Below are positions 7,378-18,819 of a stretch of DNA of 32,131 bases, piece by piece. Origin of the DNA: Solirubrobacteraceae bacterium (GTDB lineage Bacteria; Actinomycetota; Thermoleophilia; Solirubrobacterales; Solirubrobacteraceae). The notes under the pieces are model-generated. The model ran no database searches, was not told the DNA's origin, and saw only the letters and a list, made by a program, of their open reading frames with translations. Each line of letters starts with the position of its first letter. The stretch's first letter is position 1. The position numbers and the translations under genes were made by a program. Where the stretch lies: positions 1 through 32,131 of the forward strand of contig JADGPP010000034.1 of the NCBI GenBank assembly GCA_017882375.1. Reading direction: 5' to 3'.

Positions 7378-7847
7378 CGCCTCACCGTCGAGCTCGACGA
7401 CGAGCACCCAATCCTCGTCCCTCAACTCGACCGCGACGTCAGCGATGTGACTGGACTCGTCGCGGTCCAGCGCTACCTCGTCGCCCGCGGCGCGAGCGAT
7501 CGGCGCTGCTGGCCGAGCAGGCGTTCTGAGAAGTCGCGCGGCGACTTTGGTCGCGCAGCGGCGAGCTGCGCCCCATCAGGTTGGTGCCTGTAGCGTCGAG
7601 GAGAAGGTTCATCGACGTCGGTGCGGGTGCGGCATCGCGCACCTTTGCATGAGGGGGGATATTCATCACCCGTGGTCACCGACGGACCGATCCGGCTCGC
7701 GAAGGCTAACTGCGGGCAAGCCGCGATGCGCTTGCGGGACGCTGCGGATGGCGGTGCACACGCGGGTGAGGATGATGGGCGCCATGGTGTTCGAGGATCG
7801 CCGCTCGGCGGCAAGGTGAGCGGCGGGTGGCGTGCATGCCGGCCGTG
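7378..7847. other. Intergenic region, possible decayed coding sequence
   Basis: About 470 bases without a confident gene, ahead of the acyl-CoA synthetase operon. From 7372 a plus-strand frame without a start codon reads LTVELDDEHPILVPQLDRDV and continues for about 40 more codons. Its character weakens after about 7500. It may be a fragment of a lost gene next to the duplication. No promoter for the following operon could be pinned down. Confidence 0.3.
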
Positions 7848-7853
7848 AGAGGA
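7848..7853 (+). promoter_or_regulatory. Ribosome binding site deciding the acyl-CoA synthetase start
   Basis: AGAGGA lies 8 nt before the ATG at 7862. It favours that ATG over the in-frame ATG at 7832, which has no such sequence. Confidence 0.5.
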
Positions 7854-7861
7854 TTGGGGTG

Positions 7862-9658
7862 ATGGTGGACCAGGCGCTGGGGCATACGATCGGCAAACGG
7901 CCGGGTGGGAGCGTTGCGCCGAACATGGCCGACTACGACCAGGCCAGGGCGCGGTTCTCGTGGGCGGCGGCCAGGGAAGAGCTCGCCGGCCTGCCCGGCG
8001 GCGGCGTGAACATCGCCCACGAGGCGGTCGATCGCCACCTGGGGGGGCCGCTGGCGGGAACGCCCGCGCTGCGCCTTCTCGGCAAACGGGGCGACGTCCG
8101 GGAGCTCACCTACGCACAGCTTGGGCAGGAAACCGACCGTTTCGCCAACGTCCTGCGGGTGCTCGGCGTCAGGCGCGGCGAGCGCGTCTTCGTGCTCGCC
8201 GGGCGGATTCCCGAGCTGTATGTCGCGGCGCTGGGGACGCTCAAGCACGGCAGCGTCTTCTCACCCTTGTTCTCCGCGTTCGGCCCCGAGCCGATCGAGC
8301 AACGCCTACGGCTCGGCGATGCACGGGTGTTGGTCACCACGCCGGCGCTCTACTCCCGCAAGGTGGCGCAGCTGCGCGATCGGCTTCCCGAGCTGGCCCA
8401 CGTTCTGCTGGTCGGGGATGAGCAGGAGATCGCCGGAATCCCGGGCGTCGAGGACTTCCGCGGGTTGATGCGCTCGGTCGATGACTCATGCGAGATCGCA
8501 GCCACCGCTGCGGAGGACGTCGCGCTGCTGCACTTCACCAGCGGAACGACCGGGATGCCGAAGGGCGCGGTCCACGTGCACGAGGCGGCCGTCGCCCATC
8601 GCGCCACGGGCCGCATCGTGCTCGACCTGCACGAGCGAGACGTGTTCTGGTGCACCGCCGATCCGGGTTGGGTCACGGGAACCTCCTACGGGATCATCGC
8701 GCCGTTGACTCTGGGCGTGACGAGCATCGTCGACGAAGCCGAGTTCGACGCCGATCGCTGGTATCGCATCCTTCAGGACGAGCGCGTGACCGTGTGGTAC
8801 ACGGCGCCGACGGCGCTGCGGATGTTGATGCGGATCGGCGCCGAGGTGGCGCGCGAGTACGACCTGAGCGCCCTGCGGTTCATCGCAAGCGTCGGAGAGC
8901 CGCTCAACCCCGAGGTCGTCGAATGGGGCCGTGAGGCGTTTGGCATGCCGGTGCACGACAACTGGTGGCAGACCGAGACGGGCGGGATCATGATCGCCAA
9001 CTACCGCTCGATGGATGTCAGGCCCGGATCGATGGGCCGTCCGCTCCCGGGGATCGAGGCGGCCGTCGCGCGACGCGACGCCAACGGCCGAGCCGTGCTG
9101 CGCGGTGACGGCAGCCTCGAGCTGGTGGAGTCGCCCGAGGAGCAGGGCGAGCTCGTGCTGCGCCCGGGCTGGCCTTCGATGTTCCGCGGCTACCTCGGCG
9201 AGCAGGCGCGCTACCAACGGTGCTTCGCCGGCGGCTGGTACCTGACCGGCGACCTCGTGCGCCGTGACGCCGACGGCTACTTCTGGTTCGTCGGCCGGGG
9301 CGATGACGTGATCAAGTCGGCCGGGCATTTGATCGGTCCATTCGAGGTGGAGAGCGCACTGCTTGCGCATCCGGCTGTCGCCGAGGCGGGCGTGATCGGC
9401 AAGCCGGACCCGGTGGCCGGGGAAGTCGTCAAGGCGTTCGTCGCGCTGAAGCCCGGCCACGAGCCGGACGAGGAGCTGCGCAGGGAGCTGCTCGGCTTCG
9501 CCCGTCAGCGACTGGGGGCGGCGGTCGCGCCGCGCGAGATCGAGATCGTCTCGAGCGTGCCACGCAATCGCAGCGGCAAGATCATGCGCCGGCTCTTGAA
9601 GGCGCGCGAGCTCGGCCTGCCCGAGGGGGACATCTCGACGCTGGAAGGCGGCTCATGA
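7862..9658 (+). CDS. Acyl-CoA synthetase, AcsA-like (AMP-binding)
   Basis: A 598-residue AMP-forming ligase that activates acetate or another short/medium acid to its CoA thioester. The ATP-binding P-loop is [15 protein letters not shown]. Further family motifs are [15 protein letters not shown], the A5-type WWQTETGG and [20 protein letters not shown]. The C-terminal lysine motif is [13 protein letters not shown]. The organisation resembles Bacillus AcsA more than the longer Acs. The conserved WWQTETG supports short-chain acids, but branched or medium acids cannot be excluded. Its stop overlaps the E1-alpha start by 4 nt (ATGA). It is therefore the first gene of an operon with 2-oxoacid dehydrogenase subunits, so both routes would feed the same acyl-CoA pool. 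Confidence 0.9.
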   Translation: MVDQALGHTIGKRPGGSVAPNMADYDQARARFSWAAAREELAGLPGGGVNIAHEAVDRHLGGPLAGTPALRLLGKRGDVRELTYAQLGQETDRFANVLRVLGVRRGERVFVLAGRIPELYVAALGTLKHGSVFSPLFSAFGPEPIEQRLRLGDARVLVTTPALYSRKVAQLRDRLPELAHVLLVGDEQEIAGIPGVEDFRGLMRSVDDSCEIAATAAEDVALLHFTSGTTGMPKGAVHVHEAAVAHRATGRIVLDLHERDVFWCTADPGWVTGTSYGIIAPLTLGVTSIVDEAEFDADRWYRILQDERVTVWYTAPTALRMLMRIGAEVAREYDLSALRFIASVGEPLNPEVVEWGREAFGMPVHDNWWQTETGGIMIANYRSMDVRPGSMGRPLPGIEAAVARRDANGRAVLRGDGSLELVESPEEQGELVLRPGWPSMFRGYLGEQARYQRCFAGGWYLTGDLVRRDADGYFWFVGRGDDVIKSAGHLIGPFEVESALLAHPAVAEAGVIGKPDPVAGEVVKAFVALKPGHEPDEELRRELLGFARQRLGAAVAPREIEIVSSVPRNRSGKIMRRLLKARELGLPEGDISTLEGGS

Positions 9659-10641
9659 GCGGGGAGCGGCCGCCGGAGCGCGAGCACGGACTGCACCTGC
9701 TGCTGCAGATGCTGCGGGTGCGTCGCTTCGAGGAGAGGTGCGTCGAGCTCTACAGCGCGGCGAAGATCCGCGGCTTCATGCACCTCTGCATCGGCGAGGA
9801 GGCCGTCGCCGTCGGCGTGATGGAGGCGCTGCAGCCGGAGGACGCGGTCGTGGCGACCTATCGCGAGCACGGCCACGCGCTCGTGCGAGGCGTATCGGCC
9901 GCAGCGGTCATGGCAGAGATGTACGGAAAGCTCGAGGGGTGCTCGCGCGGGCGCGGTGGCTCGATGCACCTGTTCGACGCGGCGACGCGCTTCTGCGGGG
10001 GCAACGCGATCGTCGGCGGCGGGCTGCCGCTCGCGGTCGGCTTGGCGCTCGCCGACAAACTGCAGGGCCACAAACGTGTGACGGCCTGCTTCTTCGGCGA
10101 CGGAGCGGTGGCCGAGGGCGAGTTCCACGAGTCGATGAACCTCGCCGCACTTTGGCGTCTGCCGGTGCTGTTCTGCTGCGAAAACAACCTCTATGCGATG
10201 GGCACGCGGATCGAGCGCTACGAGTCCGAGACCAACCTCGCGCTGAAGGCGGCAAGCTATGAGATTCCGGCGTGGTCGGTCGATGGGATGGACGTGCTCG
10301 CCGTCGAGGATGCCGCGCGCAAGGCCGCCGCCGAGGTTCGCGCGGGCGGGGCGCCCTGCTTTCTGGAGCTGCGCACCTATCGCTTTCGCGCGCACTCGAT
10401 GTACGACCCCGACCTCTACCGCCCCAAGGAGGAGATCGAGCGCTGGAAGCAGCACGACCCGATCTCGGCGCTCACAGCCCAGCTGCGGGAAGGCGGCGTG
10501 CTGAGAGACGGAGACATCGAGGAGCTCGAGCGCTCGGTCGCCGAGGAGATCGAGGCAGCGATCGGCTTTGCCGAGGCCGGGACACTCGAGCCGGTTGAGG
10601 ACCTCGAGCGCTTCGTCTACTCGGAGGGCCCGGCGGCGTGA
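9655..10641 (+). CDS. pdhA: 2-oxoacid (pyruvate-type) dehydrogenase E1 component, alpha subunit
   Basis: A 328-residue thiamine-diphosphate enzyme subunit. The ThDP/Mg motif starts at GDG (148-150) and ends with NN (177-178) in [31 protein letters not shown] is close to the pyruvate/acetoin dehydrogenase pattern. With the beta subunit it decarboxylates a 2-oxoacid and hands the acyl group to the E2 lipoyl arm. The phosphorylation-loop region [18 protein letters not shown] is present as in other E1-alpha chains. The start ATG overlaps the upstream stop and the stop overlaps the E1-beta GTG start, both by 4 nt. Pyruvate versus acetoin versus branched-chain substrate cannot be settled from motifs; pyruvate is the most likely reading. 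Confidence 0.88.
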   Translation: MSGERPPEREHGLHLLLQMLRVRRFEERCVELYSAAKIRGFMHLCIGEEAVAVGVMEALQPEDAVVATYREHGHALVRGVSAAAVMAEMYGKLEGCSRGRGGSMHLFDAATRFCGGNAIVGGGLPLAVGLALADKLQGHKRVTACFFGDGAVAEGEFHESMNLAALWRLPVLFCCENNLYAMGTRIERYESETNLALKAASYEIPAWSVDGMDVLAVEDAARKAAAEVRAGGAPCFLELRTYRFRAHSMYDPDLYRPKEEIERWKQHDPISALTAQLREGGVLRDGDIEELERSVAEEIEAAIGFAEAGTLEPVEDLERFVYSEGPAA

Positions 10642-11636
10642 GCGCATCTGCGACCGTGACCGTCAGCTACCGCGAGGCGATCCGCGAGTCGATCCGCGAG
10701 TCGATGCTGGCCGACCAGCGCGTGTTCCTGATGGGCGAGGACGTCGGCGCCTACGGTGGCTGCTTCGGCGTCAGCAAGGGACTACTCGAGGAGTTCGGTC
10801 CGGAGAGGATTCGCGACGCTCCGCTGTCCGAGTCCGCGTTCGTGGGCGCTGGGATCGGCGCAGCGATGGGGGGCATGCGTCCGATCGTCGAGGTGATGAC
10901 GATCAACTTCTGCCTGCTGGCGCTCGACCAGATCATCGACAACGCCGCGACGATCACGCACATGTCCGGCGGCCAGTTTCAGATTCCGTTGGTGATCCGC
11001 ATGACGACCGGCGCCGGGCGCCAGGTCGCCGCTCAGCACTCCCACAGCCTCGAGGGTTGGCTCGCGCACATCCCCGGCCTGAAGCTGCTCGCACCGGCGA
11101 CGCTCGCGGACGCGCGTGGGATGCTTGCCCCGGCGCTGGCCGATCCCAACCCGGTGCTGATCTTCGAGCACGGATCGCTCTACAACGTGGAGGGCGAGCT
11201 GCCTGCCGACGCCGGCGCGGTGGACATCGAGCACGCGGCCATCCGCCGGGCGGGGGGCGACGTGACGATCGTCGCCTATGGCGGGACGCTGACGACGGCC
11301 CTCGCTGCCGCCGACGAGCTCGCTGCCGGCGGGATCGAGGCCGAGGTGATCGACCTGCGCGTGCTGCGCCCGCTGGACGATGCGGCGGTGATCGAGTCGG
11401 TCACGCGGACCCATCGCGCCGTGATCGTCGATGAGGGATGGCGCTCGGGCAGCCTCGCTGCGGAGGTCAGCGCGCGCATCATGGAGCAGGCCTTCTACGA
11501 GCTCGACTCCCCGGTCGCCCGGGTCTGCTCGGCCGAGGTGCCGATGCCCTATCCGCGCCATCTCGAGCAGGCGGCGCTCCCCCAGGCGAGCACTGTGGTC
11601 GCAGAGGTTCAACGCATGGCGCGCGCCAGTGGCTGA
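10638..11636 (+). CDS. pdhB: 2-oxoacid (pyruvate-type) dehydrogenase E1 component, beta subunit
   Basis: A 332-residue transketolase-like subunit that forms the active site with E1-alpha. Typical segments are [20 protein letters not shown], the catalytic region around [20 protein letters not shown], and [19 protein letters not shown]. The C-terminal domain carries [15 protein letters not shown]. The length is normal for the PdhB/AcoB family. It starts at GTG in a GTGA overlap with E1-alpha, and its end overlaps the E2 start by 8 nt. The set is translationally coupled. Confidence 0.9.
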   Translation: MSASATVTVSYREAIRESIRESMLADQRVFLMGEDVGAYGGCFGVSKGLLEEFGPERIRDAPLSESAFVGAGIGAAMGGMRPIVEVMTINFCLLALDQIIDNAATITHMSGGQFQIPLVIRMTTGAGRQVAAQHSHSLEGWLAHIPGLKLLAPATLADARGMLAPALADPNPVLIFEHGSLYNVEGELPADAGAVDIEHAAIRRAGGDVTIVAYGGTLTTALAAADELAAGGIEAEVIDLRVLRPLDDAAVIESVTRTHRAVIVDEGWRSGSLAAEVSARIMEQAFYELDSPVARVCSAEVPMPYPRHLEQAALPQASTVVAEVQRMARASG

Positions 11637-12915
11637 CTTCCTGATGCCGTCGTTGGGTGCCGACATGGAGTACGGCACGCTGCTCGAGTGGCGCGTCGGA
11701 CCCGGCGACAACGTCAAGCGCGGCGACATCGTTGCGGTGATCGACACGAGCAAGGCCGAGATCGAAGTCGAGATCTTCCAGGACGGCGTGATCGGCCAGC
11801 TGCTCGTCACCGAGGGCACACGGGTACCCGTCGGGACTGCGCTGGCGACTGTGCGCGCCGGCGCGGGCGACGGCGCGCCGCCTCCGCCGCAGGCAAGCGA
11901 GCCGATCGCCGTGACACCTGCCCTGCAGGCCGAGACGCAGCCGCCAGCGCCCGCCGAGACGCCTGTGCCGCCGCCGCCGGCCGTCCCGCGGCCGCCGCAG
12001 GTGCACCGTCTGCGAGTCTCGCCGGTCGCGCGTCGGGCGGCCGAGCAGCTCGGCGTCGACCTGGCGAGCGTCGCGGGCAGCGGATCCGACGGGGCGATCA
12101 CAAAGGCCGATGTCGAGCGTGCGGCGGAGGCTGTCGCGCCGTCCGTGCCGCCGGCCACTCCGGCACGCGCGGTTCCCGAGTCCGCCTCGGCTCCCGCGCC
12201 GGCCCCGACTCCGATGCCACCGGGCGCAGCGCCCGCAGAGCCAGCGGACCGAGCGGCGGCGATGCGCCTTGCGATCGGCTCGCTGATGGCGCGCTCGAAG
12301 CGGGAGATACCGCACTACTACCTGCAGACGCAGATTGACATGAGCCGCGCGCTGGCCTGGCTGCAGGAGGAGAACCTCAGGCGGTCGGTTGCTGATCGCC
12401 TGCTGCCGTCAGCGCTCCTGCTGAGCGCCGTGGTCGAGGCGGTCGCAGCGATGCCGGCGATGAACGGGTTCTGGATCGACGACGCGTTTCGCCCGGCCGA
12501 GGGAGTCCACCTCGGAGTGGCCATCTCGCTGCGTGGCGGCGGCCTGATCGCGCCGGCGCTGCACGATGCCGACCACAAGAGCCTCGACGAGTTGATGGCC
12601 GGACTGCGTGACCTGGTGAAGCGGGCTCGGACCGGCAGGCTGCGCAGCTCGGAGATGTCTGATCCGTCGATCACGGTGACGAACCTCGGCGAGCAGGGGG
12701 TCGACCTGGTGCACGGCGTGATCTACCCGCCGCAGGTGGCGCTGGTCGGCTTTGGCGGTATCCGCGAGCAGCCATGGGCCGCGGACGGGATGATCGGCGC
12801 CCGGCCGGTCGTGATCGCGACGCTCGCGGCCGACCACCGCGCGAGCGACGGACACGCCGGCAGCCGCTTTCTCACCGAGATCGACCATCAATTGCAGGAG
12901 CCGGAGGAGCTATGA
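11629..12915 (+). CDS. pdhC: Dihydrolipoamide acyltransferase, E2 component
   Basis: A 428-residue E2. The lipoyl domain covers residues 1-76, with the attachment lysine Lys42 in [11 protein letters not shown] Pro/Ala-rich hinge follows. The E3/E1-binding domain is [20 protein letters not shown] and on to about 170, then a second Ala/Pro linker. The catalytic acyltransferase domain ends with HRASDG, the HxxxDG active-site motif. It transfers the acyl group from lipoate to CoA. GTG 11629 was chosen because the protein then begins ADFLMPSLG as lipoyl domains do. The frame is open further upstream, inside E1-beta, where it looks like shadow sequence. It has a single lipoyl domain. No E3 gene follows, so the dihydrolipoamide dehydrogenase must be encoded elsewhere. 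Confidence 0.9.
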   Translation: MADFLMPSLGADMEYGTLLEWRVGPGDNVKRGDIVAVIDTSKAEIEVEIFQDGVIGQLLVTEGTRVPVGTALATVRAGAGDGAPPPPQASEPIAVTPALQAETQPPAPAETPVPPPPAVPRPPQVHRLRVSPVARRAAEQLGVDLASVAGSGSDGAITKADVERAAEAVAPSVPPATPARAVPESASAPAPAPTPMPPGAAPAEPADRAAAMRLAIGSLMARSKREIPHYYLQTQIDMSRALAWLQEENLRRSVADRLLPSALLLSAVVEAVAAMPAMNGFWIDDAFRPAEGVHLGVAISLRGGGLIAPALHDADHKSLDELMAGLRDLVKRARTGRLRSSEMSDPSITVTNLGEQGVDLVHGVIYPPQVALVGFGGIREQPWAADGMIGARPVVIATLAADHRASDGHAGSRFLTEIDHQLQEPEEL

Positions 12916-13178
12916 ACCAGCAGGAGCTGCGCGACGTCGTGATCCGCGCCTTGACGGATGTCGCCCCGGATATCGACCCAGCCACGATCGATCCGGTGAC
13001 AGATCTGACCGAACAGTTGGACATCGACTCGATGGACTTTCTCAACATCGTCGTCGCCGTGCACAAGCAGACCGGGATCGAGATTCCCGAGCGCGACTAC
13101 CCGAAGCTGTTGACACTCGACGATGCGGTCGCCTATCTCCTCGCGGCAGAACAGCGGGGCGCCGGCGCGGACGCGTAA
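12912..13178 (+). CDS. Acyl carrier protein coupled to the dehydrogenase operon
   Basis: An 88-residue four-helix carrier protein. The phosphopantetheine attachment site is Ser40 in LDIDSMDF. It has the usual acidic helix 2 and a TGIEIPERDY segment before helix 3. ATGA overlap with the E2 stop makes it part of the dehydrogenase operon. It is not next to fatty-acid or polyketide synthase genes. Possible roles are donor of octanoyl groups for lipoylation of E2, or acceptor of an acyl group from the complex. Both are inference. The Ala/Gly-rich tail ends in the TAA that also forms part of a candidate promoter. Confidence 0.88.
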   Translation: MNQQELRDVVIRALTDVAPDIDPATIDPVTDLTEQLDIDSMDFLNIVVAVHKQTGIEIPERDYPKLLTLDDAVAYLLAAEQRGAGADA

Positions 13179-13181
13179 CCT
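13176..13181 (+). promoter_or_regulatory. Candidate -10 element (TAACCT) for the ATPase operon
   Basis: The hexamer includes the TAA stop of the ACP gene. It is followed by 8 nt and the GTG start of the first ATPase gene, the spacing seen at other leaderless starts here. No -35 match is evident in the GC-rich sequence upstream, so read-through from the dehydrogenase operon is equally possible. Confidence 0.35.
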
Positions 13182-13189
13182 GCGTACCA

Positions 13190-13618
13190 GTGACGCCTCT
13201 GGCCGAGCTCCTCGACCGACTGCGACGTCGGCGCCAGCCGCCCGGGCGCGCGGCCGTGACGGTGGGCGTGCCGGCGGCGGAGTCCGACATCGCCGCGGAG
13301 CTGGCGCCTCTGTTCGACCAGCTCGAGGAGATCGATGCCAAAGCGGCCGCGATCGTCGAGGCCGGCCGGTCCGAGGCGACGACGATCGAGCGAGACGGGC
13401 GGCGGGAGGCCCAGCGGATCCTGGAGCGTGCGGCCCGCGAGGCGGAGCTCGTCGCCGATCGACTGCGCCGCGAACGGCGGGAGGCGGCCGAGCGCGGCGC
13501 GCGTGCGATCCTCGCCGGCGCCGACGCCGACGCGACGCGCCTGCACGACCGGGCGGCGCAGGGGGCAGCGGCCGTCGTCGACGAGGCGTTGGGGCTACTC
13601 GTACGGGGGACCGGTTGA
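13190..13618 (+). CDS. V/A-type ATPase peripheral-stalk subunit (G/H-like)
   Basis: A 142-residue, charged, Ala/Glu/Arg-rich protein predicted to be a long coiled coil from about residue 45 to 125. It fits the peripheral-stalk partner of subunit E (named G or H in different systems), which lies first in Thermus-type operons. There are no catalytic motifs. GTG start; no good Shine-Dalgarno sequence; 11 nt after the ACP gene. The stop overlaps the TTG of the next gene. The assignment rests on composition plus position, since this subunit is poorly conserved. Confidence 0.7.
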   Translation: MTPLAELLDRLRRRRQPPGRAAVTVGVPAAESDIAAELAPLFDQLEEIDAKAAAIVEAGRSEATTIERDGRREAQRILERAAREAELVADRLRRERREAAERGARAILAGADADATRLHDRAAQGAAAVVDEALGLLVRGTG

Positions 13619-14527
13619 GAGCCGAGTGGATCGCGGGCACGCTGCGCGGCAGGCTGCTGCTCGCCCACCGTCTCGGCGACGAGCCTGCCCGCGAACTGGC
13701 CGCGCAGACATCCTTTGAGGAGGCTCAGCGTCTGCTGCTGGCAAGTCCCTACGGTCGTGACCTCGGCGCGGTCGCCGAGCTGGCGACGGCCCAGCGCGCC
13801 GTCGCCGCTGTCGCGCTCTGGCACCTGCGCATCCTCGCCGGCTGGCTGCCGCCGGACGGTGCCGTGCTGCTGCGCGCGCTCGCCGGCTGGTATGAGCTAG
13901 CCAACATCGAGCACCACGTCGCCTGGATCGTCACCGGGACGAGTCCGCCACCACCGTTCGAGCTTGGTGGCCTTGCCACCGTCTGGCCCCGCATCGAGCC
14001 GACGCGTAGCCTTGGCGAGGTCCGCTCGGTGCTCGCCGCATCGCCCTGGGGCGATCCGGCGGCCGAGGAGCCCGTTGGGCTGCATCTCGCACTGCGAGCC
14101 GGTTGGGCGCGCCGGGTCATCGATCAAGCGCCCGAGGCCCGCGAGTGGGCCCAGGCAGCGGTGGCGCTGTTCGTGGCGCGCGAGCTGCTGCTCGCCGGAG
14201 ATGAGGACCCGCACCGACTGCTGGCGCTACCGGGAGTTCGCGCGAGCTGGCTATCGCCGCCGAGTGTCCCGGAGCTTGCAGCGCACCTGCCCGCGAGGAT
14301 CCGCTGGGCGTTGCGCGACGTGGAGCAGCCCGAGGAGCTGTGGCGCGCCGAGCTCGGCTGGTGGCAGCGCGTCGAGGAGGACGCCCGGGTGCTGATGCGA
14401 CGCTCGCTCGGGTCGCCAGCGCTCGTGATCGGAACCGTGGCGCTGCTTGCGGTTGACGCCCAGCGAGCCGCCCGAGCGCTGGCGATCGCCGCGCTCGGCG
14501 GCGCGGAACGGACGCGGGAGCGCTCGG

Positions 14528-14541
<14 letters not shown>
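13615..14541 (+). CDS. V/A-type ATPase subunit C (AC39-like)
   Basis: A 308-residue helical protein matching the C/d (AC39) subunit, the funnel-shaped piece that joins the central rotor to the membrane ring. Recognisable are the repeated R/W-rich helices, e.g. LLRALAGWYELANIEHHVAW, and a C-terminal half repeating the pattern of the first. No catalytic motif is expected. The most likely start is TTG 13615 in a TTGA overlap with the previous stop, giving RAEWIAGTLRGRLLL. The frame upstream of that is shadow sequence. It is usually found after K and E; here it stands second, before subunit I. Confidence 0.75.
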
Positions 14542-16564
<2,023 letters not shown>

Positions 16565-16568
<4 letters not shown>

Positions 16569-17101
16569 GGCGCTTCCCCGACCACTCGGCGACCGATGCG
16601 GTCTCGGCCGGCGACCCTTGGGGCCCGGTGCGCCGCGCGGCTCTCGCGGATGCGCACGCCCAAGCCGACCGCCTGCCCGATCAGGCGCGCGAGTGCAGCG
16701 CAGCCGCGGTGGTCGCGGCCCGCCAACGCGCCGACGAGCTGCGCGAGGACTCGCTGGTCCAGGCACGACGGGCGGCCGATGCCGACGCCCAACGGGTGCT
16801 GTCCTCCGCGCGGGCCAGCGCCCGCGGGCTGCTGCTGTCGGCGCGCAGGGATGTCTACGGCGCCGTCGTTCGCGACCTCGCCGAGCAGGCGTCGAGCCGA
16901 CGCAACGACTATCAGGCGGCGACTGAGCAGCTAATCGGCGATGCGCGGCGACGCCTGGGAGAGGACGTCGACATCTCCGCCGCGCCGGACGGCGGGATCA
17001 TCGCCCGCGTTCCGGGACGCCAGATCGACTACTCGCTCTCGACCCAGGTGGGGCGCTGCCTGGCCCAACTGGGCGACGAGGTGGCAGCGTTGTGGAGTTG
17101 A
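16565..17101 (+). CDS. V/A-type ATPase subunit E (peripheral stalk)
   Basis: A 178-residue protein. The N-terminal two thirds (about 20-110) form an Ala/Arg/Glu-rich helix typical of the stalk. The C-terminal globular part includes GGIIARVPGRQIDYSLSTQV, resembling the E-subunit domain that caps the A/B hexamer. It would pair with the coiled-coil protein encoded at 13190. The GTG start overlaps the F stop by 4 nt. Its own end overlaps subunit A by 10 nt. In Thermus and Enterococcus operons E comes before C and F; here it follows F. Confidence 0.75.
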
Positions 17102-18819
17102 GCGCCGGCACGATCACACGCGTGAACGGGCCGATCGTCGAGGTCGCAGGTATGCGCCGCCTCGGCGTCGGCGAACTGGTGACGGTCGGATCGCGGCGGC
17201 TGCCGGGCGAGGTGCTCTCGCTGGCGAGCGGGGGGGCGACTGTGCAGGTCTACGAAGATACCTCCGGGCTGCGCCCCGGCGAGGCGATCGCGGCGACCGG
17301 GCATCCGCTCAGCGCCGAGCTGGGTCCCGGCCTGCTCGGCGGCGTCTTCGACGGCATGCTCCGGCGCCTGCAGGACGCCGGCTCCTGGCTCGAGCCGGGG
17401 ACCCTAGCCGGCGCGCTGGACCCCGAGCGGCGCTGGCGCTTCACACCGAGCGTTCGGGCCGGCGAAGACGTGGGCCCCCACCGCGTCCTCGGCACGGTGC
17501 CCGAGACCGACGCGATCACCTACCGCGTGCTCGTCCCGCACGAGCTCGCCGGCAAGGTCGAGATGATCGCCGACGAGGGCGAGTTCACCGTCGGCGAGGC
17601 AATCGCAACCGTCGCCGGACGCGAGATCACGCTCGCCCACAGATGGCCTGTGCGCCGCCCGCGGCCGGCCGCCGGCCGCCTGAGGTCCGGCCGGCCGCTG
17701 GTCACCGGTCAGCGCGCCGTCGACCTGCTGTTCCCGCTCTGTCACGGCAGCACCGCGGCGGTGCCGGGGGGGTTCGGCACCGGCAAGACGCTGCTGCTGC
17801 AGCAGATCGCGAAGTGGTGTGACGCCGACGTGATCGTCTACGTCGGCTGCGGCGAGCGCGGCAACGAGCTCGCCGAGTTGCTCGAGGACTTCGCCGAGCT
17901 CGAGGACCCGCGCAGCGGCCACCGTCTGATGGAGCGCACGGTCACGATCGTCAACACCTCCAACATGCCGCTGCTCGCGCGCGAGGCCAGCATCTACACG
18001 GGCGTGACGGTCGCCGAGCACTACCGCGACATGGGCTACGACGCCGTCGTCATCGCGGACTCGACCTCGCGCTGGGCGGAGGCGCTGCGCGAGTCGGCGG
18101 CGCGCACCGACGAGCTGCCCGCGGAGGAGGGCTATCCGCCGGAGCTGTCCTCGACGCTGGCGGCCTTCTACGAGCGCGCCGGGCGCTTCCGGACGCTGGG
18201 CGGCGAGGAGGCGTCGGTGACGATCCTCGGCGCCGTCTCGCCGCCCGGCGGGGACCTGGCCGAGCCGGTCACGGCACACACGCGGCGGTTCGTGCGGACC
18301 GTCTGGTCGCTCGACCGCCAGCTCGCCTACGCTCGCCATCATCCGGCAATCAGCTGGACCGACTCGTCCTCGCGCGACGCCGAGGCGGTAGCAGCGTGGG
18401 AGGCCGCCGAGGGCAACGCCGGCTGGGCCGGGCGGCGCCGGGAAGCCTTGCAGCTGCTGTTCGACGCCGAGCGGATCGCGTCGGTCGCTCAGCTGACGGG
18501 TGTCGAGAGCCTACCGGCCGCCGAGCGCGTCACGCTGATCTCAGCCATGCTGCTGCGCGAGGGGGTGCTCCAGCAGAGCGCGCTGAGCCTCAACGATCGC
18601 AACTGCGCACCTTCAAAGCAGGCCGCGCTGCTCGCGCTGGTGCTCGAAGTCCACCGAGCGCTGCTGGCGTCGGCGGGCCAGGGCACGGCGATCGAGCGCA
18701 TCGAAGCGCTCGACCTCTCCGACGTCGCGCGCATCCGCGACGAGTGCGCCCCCGATGACGTCGACGCCATTGCGCGGCTGCAGGCCGACATCCAGGGCCG
18801 CATCGGGCAGCTTGGATGA
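17092..18819 (+). CDS. atpA: V/A-type ATPase catalytic subunit A
   Basis: A 575-residue catalytic subunit that hydrolyses or synthesises ATP. The N-terminal barrel begins GTITRVNGPIVEVAG. The non-homologous insert typical of A subunits covers about residues 110-190. The Walker A motif is GGFGTGKT (226-233). The catalytic-glutamate region CGERGNELAELLEDF and the Walker B/switch segment VVIADSTSRWAEALRE are intact. The GTG start lies 10 nt inside the E gene. The motif set says V/A-type, not F-type beta. Base composition is the same as in the flanking genes, so there is no sign of recent transfer. Confidence 0.95.
   Translation: MELSAGTITRVNGPIVEVAGMRRLGVGELVTVGSRRLPGEVLSLASGGATVQVYEDTSGLRPGEAIAATGHPLSAELGPGLLGGVFDGMLRRLQDAGSWLEPGTLAGALDPERRWRFTPSVRAGEDVGPHRVLGTVPETDAITYRVLVPHELAGKVEMIADEGEFTVGEAIATVAGREITLAHRWPVRRPRPAAGRLRSGRPLVTGQRAVDLLFPLCHGSTAAVPGGFGTGKTLLLQQIAKWCDADVIVYVGCGERGNELAELLEDFAELEDPRSGHRLMERTVTIVNTSNMPLLAREASIYTGVTVAEHYRDMGYDAVVIADSTSRWAEALRESAARTDELPAEEGYPPELSSTLAAFYERAGRFRTLGGEEASVTILGAVSPPGGDLAEPVTAHTRRFVRTVWSLDRQLAYARHHPAISWTDSSSRDAEAVAAWEAAEGNAGWAGRRREALQLLFDAERIASVAQLTGVESLPAAERVTLISAMLLREGVLQQSALSLNDRNCAPSKQAALLALVLEVHRALLASAGQGTAIERIEALDLSDVARIRDECAPDDVDAIARLQADIQGRIGQLG

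Noticed and set aside
13123-13614. N-terminal extension of ATPase subunit C in the open frame upstream of 13615
   Set aside because: It overlaps the complete coiled-coil gene in another frame and has shadow composition; the TTGA overlap at 13615 is the natural start.
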